Counted from the stretch's first letter, positions 19,886 to 30,339 are shown. The stretch is 49,171 bases of DNA from an uncultured Candidatus Pelagibacter sp. (GCA_905612495.1 CAJQSF010000014.1:1-49171), one strand, 5' to 3'. Numbers and translations are program-made. The notes: generated from the letters alone by a model not told the origin.

Positions 19886-21052
19886 TTATTTTTCAGTTAA
19901 ACAAACTTTTTTGATAATTTTAATAGCCATATCTATTTCTTGTTTTTTAACATTAAGTGGTGGAAGTATTCTTATAACATTTTCTGCAGCTCTAATTGTC
20001 AATAATTTATTATCCATTAATTTTTGAATAAATTTTGTTTGATCGTAGTGTAGCTGTAATCCAATCAATAAACCAACACCTCTCACTTCTTTAATTGTTT
20101 TTGGAAAATCCTTCTTTAGTTTATTTAGCTCAGAATAAAAATATTTTGATATCTTTTTAACATTAGAAAGAAATCCTTTTTTAAGTATTTGGTCTAAAAC
20201 TGCATTTCCGACAGACATTGCCAATGGATTTCCACCAAATGTTGAACCGTGGGTTCCTGCTGTCATTCCAAATGCTACTTTTTTGTTCATTAGGACTGCA
20301 CCAAGTGGAAAACCACCCCCAATACCTTTCGCTATTGGAACAATATCAGGTTTAATTTTTGCACTTTCAAAGGCAAAAAAAGTTCCAGATCTACCTATTC
20401 CACATTGAACTTCATCTAAAATTAATAAAATTTTTTTTTCATTACAAATTTTTCTTAGCCCCTTTAGACACCAATCTGGAATAACCTTAATTCCACCTTC
20501 ACCCATAACAGTTTCGACCATGATTGCAGCTGTTCTATTGGTTATAGATTTTTTTAATGATTTATGATCTCCAAATTCAAAGTGATCAAATCCATCAACT
20601 TTTGGGCCAAAACCTTCTGTCATTTTTTTTGATCCACTAGCATAAATTGTGGCCAATGTTCTTCCATGAAATGAATTTTTAACACAAAGAATTCTATTTT
20701 TTTTTGGTTGCCCTATTGAATAAAAATATCTTCTTGCAACTTTAATTGCTGCTTCTGTTGCTTCTGCTCCACTATTTTGAAAAATAATAAAATCAGCAAA
20801 AGTTTTTTTAGCCAATCTAGTAGCTAACTTTTCGCCTTCTGGAATTATAAATGCATTAGATACATGCCAAAGTTTTTTAGATTGTTTGTTAATTGCTTTT
20901 ATTAAATGTATGTTGGCATGTCCTAAGGAGTTAACCGCAATCCCTTGAACAAAATCTAAATATTTTTTTCCATTGATTGAATATAAAAAACTACCCTTTC
21001 CATATTTAAACGAAATTTTTCTTCTATTATAATTTTTTGCTAAAGCACTCAT
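19886..21052 (-). CDS. argD: Acetylornithine/succinyldiaminopimelate aminotransferase
   Basis: NSGAEATEAAIKVARRY, LDEVQCGIGRSG, GTHGSTFGGNPLA. Confidence 0.94.
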   Translation of the reverse strand: MSALAKNYNRRKISFKYGKGSFLYSINGKKYLDFVQGIAVNSLGHANIHLIKAINKQSKKLWHVSNAFIIPEGEKLATRLAKKTFADFIIFQNSGAEATEAAIKVARRYFYSIGQPKKNRILCVKNSFHGRTLATIYASGSKKMTEGFGPKVDGFDHFEFGDHKSLKKSITNRTAAIMVETVMGEGGIKVIPDWCLKGLRKICNEKKILLILDEVQCGIGRSGTFFAFESAKIKPDIVPIAKGIGGGFPLGAVLMNKKVAFGMTAGTHGSTFGGNPLAMSVGNAVLDQILKKGFLSNVKKISKYFYSELNKLKKDFPKTIKEVRGVGLLIGLQLHYDQTKFIQKLMDNKLLTIRAAENVIRILPPLNVKKQEIDMAIKIIKKVCLTEK

Positions 21053-21055
21053 GTT

Positions 21056-21868
21056 TTAAGACTTAATTTTATAACCTTTTTTGTAAAGAAAAAAAGCCAC
21101 ATACCACATTAGAATACTTAAAATTGTTAAATAAATTAATCCCACGCTTATTGATCCATCTGACTTTCCTAAAAAACCATATCTAAATCCATCAATCATA
21201 TAAAAGAACGGATTAATATGACTAATAGTTTGAAAAAATTTTGGAAGTTTATCTATGGAATAAAATACACCAGATAAAAAACTTAATGGGGTAATAACAA
21301 AGTTTGTGACAGTTGCTGTGTGATCAAATTTTTCAGCCCATAAACCAGTAATAAAACCTAAACTCCCCAGTATAAAGGCGCTTAAGAAACCAAAAATAAA
21401 AATAAATAAAATATTATTTATTGGCATCTCAACTATTAGTGAAAAAACACCTATTGAAATCATGGCAATTAAAAAACTTCTTGTAAGAGCTGCTAATATT
21501 ATGGCCATTGAAACTTCTAGTGCTGATAAGGGCGCATAAAGCATATCAACAATGTTTCCTTGGATTTTTCCAATCATTAATGATGAAACAGAATGACTAA
21601 ATGATTGAGTTAAAATGCTCATAGCAATTAAACCTGGCGCTAAAAAACTAATAAAAGAATAACCAAGAACATCTCCTCTATTATTTCCTAAAGCCAAAGA
21701 TAAAACTGACAAAAATAGCAGGCTTGATACAAGTGGAGATAGTAATGTTTGTTGCCAAACTGCCAAAAACCTATTGCATTCCTTAAGCCATAAACTTTTA
21801 AAGCCAATCCAATTTATAAAACCAAATTTTTTTACTTTAATTTGATATTTTTTATTCAATTCAACCAT
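21056..21868 (-). CDS. ABC-2 type transporter permease
   Basis: About six hydrophobic segments; FLSGVFYSIDKLPKFFQTISHINPFFYMIDGFRYGFLG. Confidence 0.88.
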   Translation of the reverse strand: MVELNKKYQIKVKKFGFINWIGFKSLWLKECNRFLAVWQQTLLSPLVSSLLFLSVLSLALGNNRGDVLGYSFISFLAPGLIAMSILTQSFSHSVSSLMIGKIQGNIVDMLYAPLSALEVSMAIILAALTRSFLIAMISIGVFSLIVEMPINNILFIFIFGFLSAFILGSLGFITGLWAEKFDHTATVTNFVITPLSFLSGVFYSIDKLPKFFQTISHINPFFYMIDGFRYGFLGKSDGSISVGLIYLTILSILMWYVAFFLYKKGYKIKS

Positions 21869-21990
21869 AAGTAATCATATATAAATTTTGAAAAATTTGT
21901 GTACAAAACAAAAATATCTATTGTTTTTTTTTTAATCTTGTGTGATCTGTATATAGTTATTAAATTTAATTAACATACTAAATATAGATT

Positions 21991-22488
21991 ATGAGCTGGA
22001 ACGAAGAAAAAGTTAGTAAATTAAAAGAGCTTTGGGGTAAAGGAAATACTGCAAGTCAAATCGCTGAAATTATTGGTGGTATTAGTAGAAATGCAGTTAT
22101 TGGTAAGGCGCATAGATTAAACCTGTCATCAAAAATCAAGACAAGAAATACTTTATCAAGTCAAAAACTTGATAATAATTTGGAAGAAAATAATTCTCAG
22201 CAAAAACAAAGTAGGAAAAGTAAGTTTAAGTCTTTACTTATTGAAAAAGATTTTGAGCCAGAAAATCCTAAAAAATTAGAAGAACTAGACGAAAGTTCTT
22301 GTAAGTGGCCTGTTGGGCATCCAGAAGAGGATTCCTTTTATTTCTGTGGAAGATCTTCTTTAAAGGATTTTTCATATTGTAAACTTCATTTACTGTACGC
22401 TTATCAGCCGAAAGGAAAGAAAGAAGATCCTACCACTGATAAAGAAGAAGCACCACAGTATGATGAAAAAAAAGTTAATACTGCTTAA
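21991..22488 (+). CDS. gcrA: GcrA cell cycle regulator
   Basis: MSWNEEKVSKLKELWGKGNTASQIAEIIGGISRNAVIGKAHRLNL. Confidence 0.93.
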   Translation: MSWNEEKVSKLKELWGKGNTASQIAEIIGGISRNAVIGKAHRLNLSSKIKTRNTLSSQKLDNNLEENNSQQKQSRKSKFKSLLIEKDFEPENPKKLEELDESSCKWPVGHPEEDSFYFCGRSSLKDFSYCKLHLLYAYQPKGKKEDPTTDKEEAPQYDEKKVNTA

Positions 22489-22508
22489 TAATAGTTTCTT
22501 CTAAAATA

Positions 22509-22622
22509 TTATTTTTTATTTTTATTTTTTCCATTAATGCCTCTGATTACAGACTTAATAATTAAATACGTCAGAAATGAAAAAATTAAATAAATTAAAA
22601 GATAGATAATATTAATGGCCAT
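22509..22622 (-). CDS. Candidate 37-aa single-TM small protein
   Basis: Read by hand: MAINIIYLLIYLIFSFLTYLIIKSVIRGINGKNKNKK; 36 bp downstream of the NDUFA9-like gene, same strand; below the ORF-track size limit. Confidence 0.5.
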   Translation of the reverse strand: MAINIIYLLIYLIFSFLTYLIIKSVIRGINGKNKNKK

Positions 22623-22658
22623 AAGATAGATTATAGAATCCTAATTTAAAAAATTCTA

Positions 22659-23627
22659 TTAAGAATTGCTTTGGTTGTATTTTTTAGTGGAAAATTGACC
22701 ACCTTCTCTCCACATATAACAATATTTTTCAACTTCCTCATCGAATAGCCTTGTGCTTGGAACCCCTACATCAGAATTAGTTTGATATTTATTTGAAGAA
22801 ATATTATCATACTTTAAGAGAGTAAGCTGATCTTCTGTTAATAGTGGTTTTGGGAATAATTGTAATAGTTTTGCTGACATACTTGCAGCAAAAAATGGAA
22901 TGGGAATTAATAATCTATTCTTGTTAATTAGTTTTAATAACTTTTTTAAAATTTCTTTTAAAGAAATAACTTCAGGTCCTATACATTCAATTATTTTTGA
23001 ATATATATTTTTAGAAATAACGTAATAGATAGTATCTGTTAAATCAGAACAATGAATTGGAGTAAATTTAGTATCTCCATTATAATAAAGTGGAAAGAAT
23101 GGAAGTCTGCTTAGCAAAGTCATAAAATTTGTAGTAAAATTATCATCTACAGAATAAACTATTGATGGTCTTAATATGGTAGCTAGTGGAAAATTTTTTT
23201 GAATATTAATCTCCCCCTCTAATTTACTTTTTGCATAGTCTGAATCTACAGCATTATTAATACCTAATGCAGATAAATGAATAAACTGTTGAACTTTATA
23301 CTCTTTACAAAGTTTGGCTAAAATAGATGGAAAGATAGAGTGAATATTTCTGAATGTATTTCCCTTGCCACTTTCATACAAAATACCAATTAAATTGATG
23401 CAAATATCAGTATGGGAAAAAAGTTTTCTAATTTTTGTCTCGTCAAAAATATTAGCTTCAACTATATCAATATAACCAGCATTAGCTTGGGTTTTTAATA
23501 CGTATCCTTTTTGATGAAGATTTCTAGTAACTACAGTAACCTTATAATTATTTTGAGTAAGCTTTCTAATTAAATGACGACCTATTTGACCACTACCACC
23601 AAAAATTAGACAATTTTTTGCTTTCAT
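22659..23627 (-). CDS. NAD(P)-binding, complex I NDUFA9-like epimerase family protein
   Basis: CLIFGGSGQIGRHLIRKL Rossmann motif; ATILRPSIVY. Confidence 0.85.
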   Translation of the reverse strand: MKAKNCLIFGGSGQIGRHLIRKLTQNNYKVTVVTRNLHQKGYVLKTQANAGYIDIVEANIFDETKIRKLFSHTDICINLIGILYESGKGNTFRNIHSIFPSILAKLCKEYKVQQFIHLSALGINNAVDSDYAKSKLEGEINIQKNFPLATILRPSIVYSVDDNFTTNFMTLLSRLPFFPLYYNGDTKFTPIHCSDLTDTIYYVISKNIYSKIIECIGPEVISLKEILKKLLKLINKNRLLIPIPFFAASMSAKLLQLFPKPLLTEDQLTLLKYDNISSNKYQTNSDVGVPSTRLFDEEVEKYCYMWREGGQFSTKKYNQSNS

Positions 23628-23643
23628 ATATATATAATTAAAA

Positions 23644-24255
23644 ATGAATATTGATATTAAACTTCACAAAAATGACTTACCAGAAGATTTAGATTTAGGC
23701 AATATTATTGCAGTTGATGGAGAGTTTATGGGACTCAATGTCAAGCGCGATCCTTTATGTCTCATTCAAATATCTAGTGGAAATTCGGATGCACATATTG
23801 TTCAGTTAAATAGATCAAATTACAACGCTCCAAACTTGAATAAAATTCTTTCAGACGATTCAGTTACAAAAATATTTCATTATGGTAGGGCTGATATGGC
23901 TCACATCAAATATTATCTAAAGACTGAAACTAAAAATATTCTAGACACTAAGATTGCCTCAAAATTAGCTAGATCTTATTCTGATAGCCACTCACTTAAA
24001 ACTCTAATTAAAGAATTTATTAACATTGATGTTAGTAAACAATTTCAAAGCTCAGATTTTGGGGGTGAATTATCTCCTGCTCAGCTTAAATATTGTGCAA
24101 ATGATGTTGTCTATTTGCATAAAATTCATGAAGAATTAAATAAAATTCTTATAAGGGAAAAACGAGTTAATTTATATAATGACTGCTTAAAATTTTTAAA
24201 AACCAGAGTTGACCTTGATTTAGCTTTATTTAAAGATGATATATGGTCTCACTAA
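23644..24255 (+). CDS. Ribonuclease D-like 3'-5' exonuclease
   Basis: AVDGEFMGL, KIFHYGRADM, YCANDVVYL (DEDDy motifs); short form without HRDC. Confidence 0.9.
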   Translation: MNIDIKLHKNDLPEDLDLGNIIAVDGEFMGLNVKRDPLCLIQISSGNSDAHIVQLNRSNYNAPNLNKILSDDSVTKIFHYGRADMAHIKYYLKTETKNILDTKIASKLARSYSDSHSLKTLIKEFINIDVSKQFQSSDFGGELSPAQLKYCANDVVYLHKIHEELNKILIREKRVNLYNDCLKFLKTRVDLDLALFKDDIWSH

Positions 24256-25227
24256 ATGAAAAAAAAAGATTATAAAAAAATTGCAAAAAGTGTAATCGAC
24301 TTAGAAATCAAAGCATTAAGGAAACTAAAAAAATCTATAAATAGTTCTTTTAATGAGGCGGTCGAGGCAATTGCAAAATGCCCCTCTAAAGTTATTTTGT
24401 GTGGAGTTGGAAAAAGTGGTCTTATTGCTGCAAAAATTTCTGCAACACTATCATCTGTTGGCACCCCATCATTTTCCCTTTCTGCTAACGATTGCTCTCA
24501 TGGAGACCTAGGTAGTATATCAAAGAGAGATGTATTAATTTTAATTAGCTACTCTGGATCTACTGAAGAGTTAAAGAATATTATTAAATATGCTAATAGA
24601 AATAAAATTAAATTAATTGGAATAATGTCTAAAAAAAACTCCATTTTATATAAAGCTTCTGATATTAAGCTTCTTATACCTGAGGTAGCAGAGGCAGGAC
24701 TTGGAATTGTACCAACTTCTAGCACAATAAATCAATTAAGCATTGGCGATGCTTTATGTGTAGCGACATTAAATAAAAAAAGTATTAGCAAAAAAGATTT
24801 TAAAAAATTTCATCCTTCAGGAAACTTGGGTTCTAGACTTAAATCTGTAGAAGATTTGATGTTAGTTAAAAATAAAATACCATTCATAGATGAAAATTCA
24901 TCAATGAAAAAAGCATTAAGTATTATCACACAAAAAAAATTAGGTACTTTGATTGTTCGAGATAGTAACAAAAATACATCAGGAATAATTACAGACGGTC
25001 AAATAAGACGTATAAATCAAAAAAATCAAAATTTATATGATCTAACGGTCAAACAAGTTATGACGAAAAATCCGATTAAAGTTGATAAAGAAATGTTGGC
25101 TGTAAAGGCACTATCTATAATGAATGAAAAAAAAATTACAAGCTTATGTGTGGTCAATTCATTAAATAAAAAGAAGACAATTGGTATTCTTCATATTCAT
25201 AACTTACTTCAAAATAATATTAATTAA
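24256..25227 (+). CDS. kdsD: Arabinose-5-phosphate isomerase (KpsF/GutQ)
   Basis: SIS domain GVGKSGLIAAKISATLSSVGTPSFSL, HPSGNLG, two CBS domains. Confidence 0.94.
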   Translation: MKKKDYKKIAKSVIDLEIKALRKLKKSINSSFNEAVEAIAKCPSKVILCGVGKSGLIAAKISATLSSVGTPSFSLSANDCSHGDLGSISKRDVLILISYSGSTEELKNIIKYANRNKIKLIGIMSKKNSILYKASDIKLLIPEVAEAGLGIVPTSSTINQLSIGDALCVATLNKKSISKKDFKKFHPSGNLGSRLKSVEDLMLVKNKIPFIDENSSMKKALSIITQKKLGTLIVRDSNKNTSGIITDGQIRRINQKNQNLYDLTVKQVMTKNPIKVDKEMLAVKALSIMNEKKITSLCVVNSLNKKKTIGILHIHNLLQNNIN

Positions 25228-25234
25228 CTTTTAA

Positions 25235-25834
25235 ATGTTAAAAAAGACCATACTCCAGGTATTTCTTTTAATTTTTATATTAATAATCTGTTTTATTTTT
25301 TTTAAAACTTATTTTAAAAAAGAAAATGACATTGAAAATGACAAAGAAGATGGCATTGAACAAATTGAACTAAAAAAAAATGATTCAAATAAAATAAAAC
25401 CTAATTTAATTTACAATATTGAATATAAGTCAAATAACAATAGTGCAAATAATTATACAGTATTATCTAAAGTAAGTGAACTTCCTGAAAAAAATTCAGC
25501 TACAATTGTAATGAAAGGTGTTGAGGCAACTATAAATGCCAAAAATAGCTCACCGATAAAAATACTTTCAGATAGTGCTATTCTCAATAAGATTACTTAT
25601 GATACTGTATTTTCAGAAAATGTTTTAATCACTTATGATGATCACTTAATAACATCTGATAAGCTAGATTTATTTTTTCAAAAAAATTTAGCAATTATTT
25701 CAAATGATATAATTTATAAAAACTTGAATACTACACTACAAGCAGATATGATTGAAATAGACCTACTTTCAAAAAAGTTAAGAATATTTATGAATGATAG
25801 TACAAAGAAAATTAAAATTTTAACTTTAAATTAA
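25235..25834 (+). CDS. lptC: LPS export periplasmic protein LptC (LptC/LptA-like)
   Basis: N-terminal TM anchor, OstA-like repeats, directly upstream of lptB. Confidence 0.7.
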   Translation: MLKKTILQVFLLIFILIICFIFFKTYFKKENDIENDKEDGIEQIELKKNDSNKIKPNLIYNIEYKSNNNSANNYTVLSKVSELPEKNSATIVMKGVEATINAKNSSPIKILSDSAILNKITYDTVFSENVLITYDDHLITSDKLDLFFQKNLAIISNDIIYKNLNTTLQADMIEIDLLSKKLRIFMNDSTKKIKILTLN

Positions 25835-26610
25835 TGGCAATAATTAAAAAATTTCGTATTAAACATTTTAAAAAAAATAGACCAATTATTGAAATAAACA
25901 ATATGTCACTATCTTTTGGTTCAAAAAAAATACTAGATAACGTAAGTTTTAAAATTAATGAAGGACAAATAATGGGTTTGCTTGGGCCGAATGGAGCTGG
26001 TAAATCAACTGTCTTTAATCTAATTACAGGTTTAATTAAGCCAAATTTTGGAAAGATTATTATTAGCTCTACAACAGTTAATAACTACCCTATTTATTTG
26101 AGAACCAAAAAGTTTAATATCGGTTATGTCCCTCAATATGGAGGTTATTTTCATGATTTAACATTGCTTGAAAACTTAAAAGCAATAGGTGAAATTTTAA
26201 TTTTAGACAAAAAAATCAGAATAGAAAGAATCAACTCTTTAATCTCAAAATTTGAATTAGATTCGTCAAGAGATACAAAAGCAGAGCATTTATCTGGTGG
26301 ACAAAGAAAAAGGTTAGTTATAGCTCTCGCATTACTAGGGTCACCAAAAATACTTTTGTTGGACGAACCTTTTGCTGCTTTAGATGTTTTAACGATTAAA
26401 ATGTTGCAACAAATTATAGTTAACCTCCAAAGTGAAAATAATATTTCAATAATGCTTTGTGATCACCAAGCAAGGGACTTGCTATCATGTGTGGATGTTG
26501 CAATTGTTCTATCTGATTGTAAAATAATAGCAAAAGGAACACCTTCTGAGTTAGTTAATAATACAGAAGCAAGGTTTGCATATTTTGGAGATTCTTTTAA
26601 ATTTAATTAA
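25834..26610 (+). CDS. lptB: LPS export ABC transporter ATP-binding protein
   Basis: LLGPNGAGKSTVFNLITGL, LSGGQRKRLVIALALLGSPKILLLDEPFAALD. Confidence 0.93.
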   Translation: MAIIKKFRIKHFKKNRPIIEINNMSLSFGSKKILDNVSFKINEGQIMGLLGPNGAGKSTVFNLITGLIKPNFGKIIISSTTVNNYPIYLRTKKFNIGYVPQYGGYFHDLTLLENLKAIGEILILDKKIRIERINSLISKFELDSSRDTKAEHLSGGQRKRLVIALALLGSPKILLLDEPFAALDVLTIKMLQQIIVNLQSENNISIMLCDHQARDLLSCVDVAIVLSDCKIIAKGTPSELVNNTEARFAYFGDSFKFN

Positions 26611-26630
26611 TATTAATAAATTTGTTTGTA

Positions 26631-27959
26631 ATGACTAATTGCTTAATAATTAAAAAAAAAATTATAAATTTTAATAAAAAAATAAAAGTGAGTGGCGATA
26701 AAAGCTTAAGTATCAGGTGGGTTCTCCTTGCATCTCAAGCAGATGGAATTTCTAAAGCCTATAATCTTTTAATGTCTGAAGATGTGCTTGCAGCTATGGA
26801 TGCTATAAAAAAATTAGGAATAAAAGTCAATATTTCCAAAAATTATTGTGAAATATTTGGAAATGGAATTAATGGCTTTAAATTTAAAAAAAATTTAACG
26901 ATAAATGCTAAGAATTCAGGAACACTTGCCAGATTATTGCTAGGTTTGCTAATTAAATCACCCCAAAAAATAAAATTAACTGGTGATAAAAGTTTATCTA
27001 AAAGAGATTTTTCAAGAGTAGCTTTACCTTTACAGCAATTTGGAGCAAAATTTTATTATAAAATAAAGAATAAATTACCACTATCGATTCTTGGTTCACA
27101 ATCAACAAAAGGTATTAAGTATTTAGAAAACAAAGGTTCTGCTCAGTGTAAAAGTAGTGTAATGCTCGCCGCTCTTAATTCATCAGGAACAACATCAATT
27201 AAAGCTAAAAAATCGAGAAATCACTCAGAATTACTTTTCAAATATTTAAAAATACCCATCAAAATTAAAAAAACTAAAGAATATGATTTCATAGATATAA
27301 AAAAACCAAAAAAAATTAAAGCATTTAACTATCAGATTCCAGGAGACATAAGTTCAAGTGCATTTTTTATGGTACTCACAACTCTTTCAAAAAATTCAAG
27401 GCTTTTAATTAAAAATGTAAATATTAATCCTTCAAGAACAGGTGTGATTATTATTTTAAAAAAAATGGGTGCTAAAATATTTCTAAAAAATCAAAGAAAT
27501 TATAGAGGTGAAAAAATTGCTGACATTTTAATTAAAAGTTCAAATAATCTTAAAGCTATAAATTGCCCATCTAAATTAAATAGTAGTGCCATAGATGAAT
27601 TTTTAGTTATTTTTCTAGTGGCAGCAAAAGCAAAGGGTATTTCTTATTTTAAAGACATATCTGAGTTAAATCAGAAAGAAAGCCCAAGATTAAACTGGGG
27701 CTCTAAAATTTTAAATATGATGGGAGTTAAAACAAAATTAACAAAAGACTCAATTAAGATTTATGGTGAGCCTAATTTAGAAATTACGAAACCAATTATA
27801 ATTAAAAATTATTTAAAAGATCATAGGGTTTTTATGATGAGTACAATTGCTGCATTAACTTGTGGTGGACAGTGGAAAATTCATGACAAGGATTCTATAA
27901 ATAGTTCATTCCCATCTTTTCTTAAAATAGTTAAAAAGATAAACAATAAATCATTATGA
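26631..27959 (+). CDS. aroA: 3-phosphoshikimate 1-carboxyvinyltransferase
   Basis: SGDKSLSIRWVLLAS, NSGTLARLLLGL, QKESPRL, DHRVFM; ATG at 26631 preferred over upstream TTG. Confidence 0.9.
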   Translation: MTNCLIIKKKIINFNKKIKVSGDKSLSIRWVLLASQADGISKAYNLLMSEDVLAAMDAIKKLGIKVNISKNYCEIFGNGINGFKFKKNLTINAKNSGTLARLLLGLLIKSPQKIKLTGDKSLSKRDFSRVALPLQQFGAKFYYKIKNKLPLSILGSQSTKGIKYLENKGSAQCKSSVMLAALNSSGTTSIKAKKSRNHSELLFKYLKIPIKIKKTKEYDFIDIKKPKKIKAFNYQIPGDISSSAFFMVLTTLSKNSRLLIKNVNINPSRTGVIIILKKMGAKIFLKNQRNYRGEKIADILIKSSNNLKAINCPSKLNSSAIDEFLVIFLVAAKAKGISYFKDISELNQKESPRLNWGSKILNMMGVKTKLTKDSIKIYGEPNLEITKPIIIKNYLKDHRVFMMSTIAALTCGGQWKIHDKDSINSSFPSFLKIVKKINNKSL

Positions 27960-28609
27960 AATTAATAAACAAAATTAAAGTTGCAATCGACTCTCCTGCT
28001 GCTGCGGGTGCTGGGACACAAGCAAGGTTAATTTCTAAACACTTCAACTTGTTTTATTTAGATACAGGTAAAATTTATAGATTGATTGCAAATATCAAAA
28101 TTACTCAACCAAAAAAATATTGCTACATCTTGATAAAAAAAATAATGAGCAAGTTAACTATGAAAGATTTGCAAAATAAGAAATTACTATCTGATGAAGT
28201 TGGAACAATGGCATCTATAATATCAAAAAATAAAGAGATAAGAAAACTTGTTCATGCCTTTCAAATTAAAAGTGCTTATCACCCCCCTAAAAAATATAAT
28301 GGCTCTTGTCTAGATGGAAGAGATATAACTTATAAAATAATTCCTGATGCTGATTTTAAGTTTTTTATTACTGCAAATACAAAGACTAGAGCCTTAAGAA
28401 GATATAAAGAATTAAAAGCACTAAATAGGAAAATATCCTTTGATGAAGTCCTAAAAAGTATCAAAAAACGTGATAAAAGTGACTATAATAGAAAAATTTC
28501 CCCTCTAAAGAAAACAAAAGATTCGGTATTGATAAATACTACGAAGCACACTAAAAGAGCTTGTTTTTTAAAAATAAAACAAATTATGAATAGGAAAATT
28601 AAAACTTAA
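27956..28609 (+). CDS. cmk: Cytidylate kinase with atypical P-loop
   Basis: VAIDSPAAAGAGTQARLIS, YLDTGKIYR, CLDGRDITYKIIPDADFKFFITA; between aroA and rpsA. Confidence 0.88.
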   Translation: MKLINKIKVAIDSPAAAGAGTQARLISKHFNLFYLDTGKIYRLIANIKITQPKKYCYILIKKIMSKLTMKDLQNKKLLSDEVGTMASIISKNKEIRKLVHAFQIKSAYHPPKKYNGSCLDGRDITYKIIPDADFKFFITANTKTRALRRYKELKALNRKISFDEVLKSIKKRDKSDYNRKISPLKKTKDSVLINTTKHTKRACFLKIKQIMNRKIKT

Positions 28610-30339
28610 TGCAAATATATAAAGATCTTTCAAATCCTGCCTCAAAAGAATTCGAACAACTACTAAATTCTCAATTTACAAAAACAGCTAACCTTGAAGA
28701 AGGAAAAATTATTACGGGTACTGTAAATAAAGTAACTAATAACTTCGTATTTCTTGAGGTTCCTGGTTTAAAATCTGAACCTATTCTAGATATTAATGAA
28801 TTAAAGAGTATGGGTATGCTTGATAAAGCAAAAGTTGGTGAAAAGATTTCAGTTCTTCTTGAAAGATTAGAAGACAAAAAAGGTGAAGTGCTAGTATCTG
28901 CTTCAAAGGCTCAAAAAATTCAAGGATGGGAAAAGTTAGTTGAAGCTTATGAAAAAAATGAACCTATCATGGGTAAAATTACTGGCCGTGTTAAAGGTGG
29001 TTGTATTGTAGAACACATCGATACAGGATCATTAATGTTTTTACCTGGATCACAAATTTCAGATAAACCTTTAAAAGATATAAGTCATTTAATGAATGAA
29101 CCTCAGAAATTTGCTCTTATTAAGTTAGACAAAGTAAGAGGGAATGCTTGTGTTTCGAGAAAAGAAATCATCTCATCATTTAAAAAAGAAGATAAAATTA
29201 AAATTGTTGAAAAATTTAAATTGGGAGACATCATTAAAGGAGCTGAGGTAAAAGGCTATAGTTCATTTGGATGTTTCTTTAGTGTTAATGGTGAACTTGA
29301 CGTTTTGGTGCACCTTCAAGAAATATCTTACTCGAGAGTTAATCACCCTGATGAAGTTTTTACAATTGGTGAAAAGCATGACCTGCTTGTTATTTCTGTA
29401 GACAAAGAAAAATTACAAGTAGGCTGTTCCATTAAACAACTTTCTCCAGATCCTTTTGAAAATATTAAAAACTATGAATTAAATAAATCTTATAAAGTTA
29501 AAGTTGTTAAATTAATGGATTTTGGTGCCTTCTGTGAACTTGAAAAAGGATTGTCAACTTTATTGCATACCAGCGAACTAAGCTGGACTAAGAAAAATCT
29601 ATCAGCTAAAAAAATATTTAATGTCGGTGACGAAATTGACTGTGTTATTACTGAAATTGACAAAGAAAAAAGAAGAGTTGCGATCTCACATCGTCTAACA
29701 ACTGAAAACCCATTTGAAGTTTTTGAAAAAAAATATCCTGTCGGATCTGAAGTTGAAGGTGAAGTGATCAGTAAAAATGAATACTCTCTTTTCTTAAAAA
29801 TAGATAATCTAGATATCGATGCATTCTTACATTGCAACGATCTTACATATCTTAATGATGGTGAAAAAAAACTAGCAGAGTACAAAATTGGTGACAAATT
29901 AAATGTCAAAGTTTTAGAAGTTAAAGCAGCTGAACAAAAGGTACGTGTAGGATTCAGACAGACACAGCCTGATCCGTTTAGTTGGTTTAACGATAAAAAA
30001 GTTAAAGAAACAATTACTGTTAAAATTATCTCTACAGATAATAAAGGATTAATTGTGAGACCTGAAGGCTGTGAAATGGACTTTGCCATTAAAAAATCTG
30101 CAATAGCCATAAACATGGCTGACGCTAGACCGGCAAGATTTACAGGTGGTGAAAGAATTGATTGTGCAATTCAAGAATTAGATTTAGATAATAGAAAAGT
30201 TGTACTAAGTATTAAACTTCTAGAAGAAATTGAGCGTAAAGTTGCGTTAGATACCTATGGCTCTGAAGCAAGTGGTAAAAATTTACCTTTTTCTTCATTA
30301 TCTGATGATTTAGAAAAAAAGAAAAAAGAAGAAGAATAA
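28609..30339 (+). CDS. rpsA: 30S ribosomal protein S1
   Basis: Multiple S1 domains (VKVVKLMDFGAFCELEKGLSTLLHTSELSW). Confidence 0.97.
   Translation: MQIYKDLSNPASKEFEQLLNSQFTKTANLEEGKIITGTVNKVTNNFVFLEVPGLKSEPILDINELKSMGMLDKAKVGEKISVLLERLEDKKGEVLVSASKAQKIQGWEKLVEAYEKNEPIMGKITGRVKGGCIVEHIDTGSLMFLPGSQISDKPLKDISHLMNEPQKFALIKLDKVRGNACVSRKEIISSFKKEDKIKIVEKFKLGDIIKGAEVKGYSSFGCFFSVNGELDVLVHLQEISYSRVNHPDEVFTIGEKHDLLVISVDKEKLQVGCSIKQLSPDPFENIKNYELNKSYKVKVVKLMDFGAFCELEKGLSTLLHTSELSWTKKNLSAKKIFNVGDEIDCVITEIDKEKRRVAISHRLTTENPFEVFEKKYPVGSEVEGEVISKNEYSLFLKIDNLDIDAFLHCNDLTYLNDGEKKLAEYKIGDKLNVKVLEVKAAEQKVRVGFRQTQPDPFSWFNDKKVKETITVKIISTDNKGLIVRPEGCEMDFAIKKSAIAINMADARPARFTGGERIDCAIQELDLDNRKVVLSIKLLEEIERKVALDTYGSEASGKNLPFSSLSDDLEKKKKEEE

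Noticed and set aside
21056-21868. Orphan ABC-2 permease as part of a new export system
   Set aside because: No ATPase or partner in the window, but such permeases are often unlinked from their ATPase; no evidence for novelty.
29490-30116. 208-aa minus-strand ORF inside rpsA
   Set aside because: Fully antisense to S1 domains; no recognisable motif.
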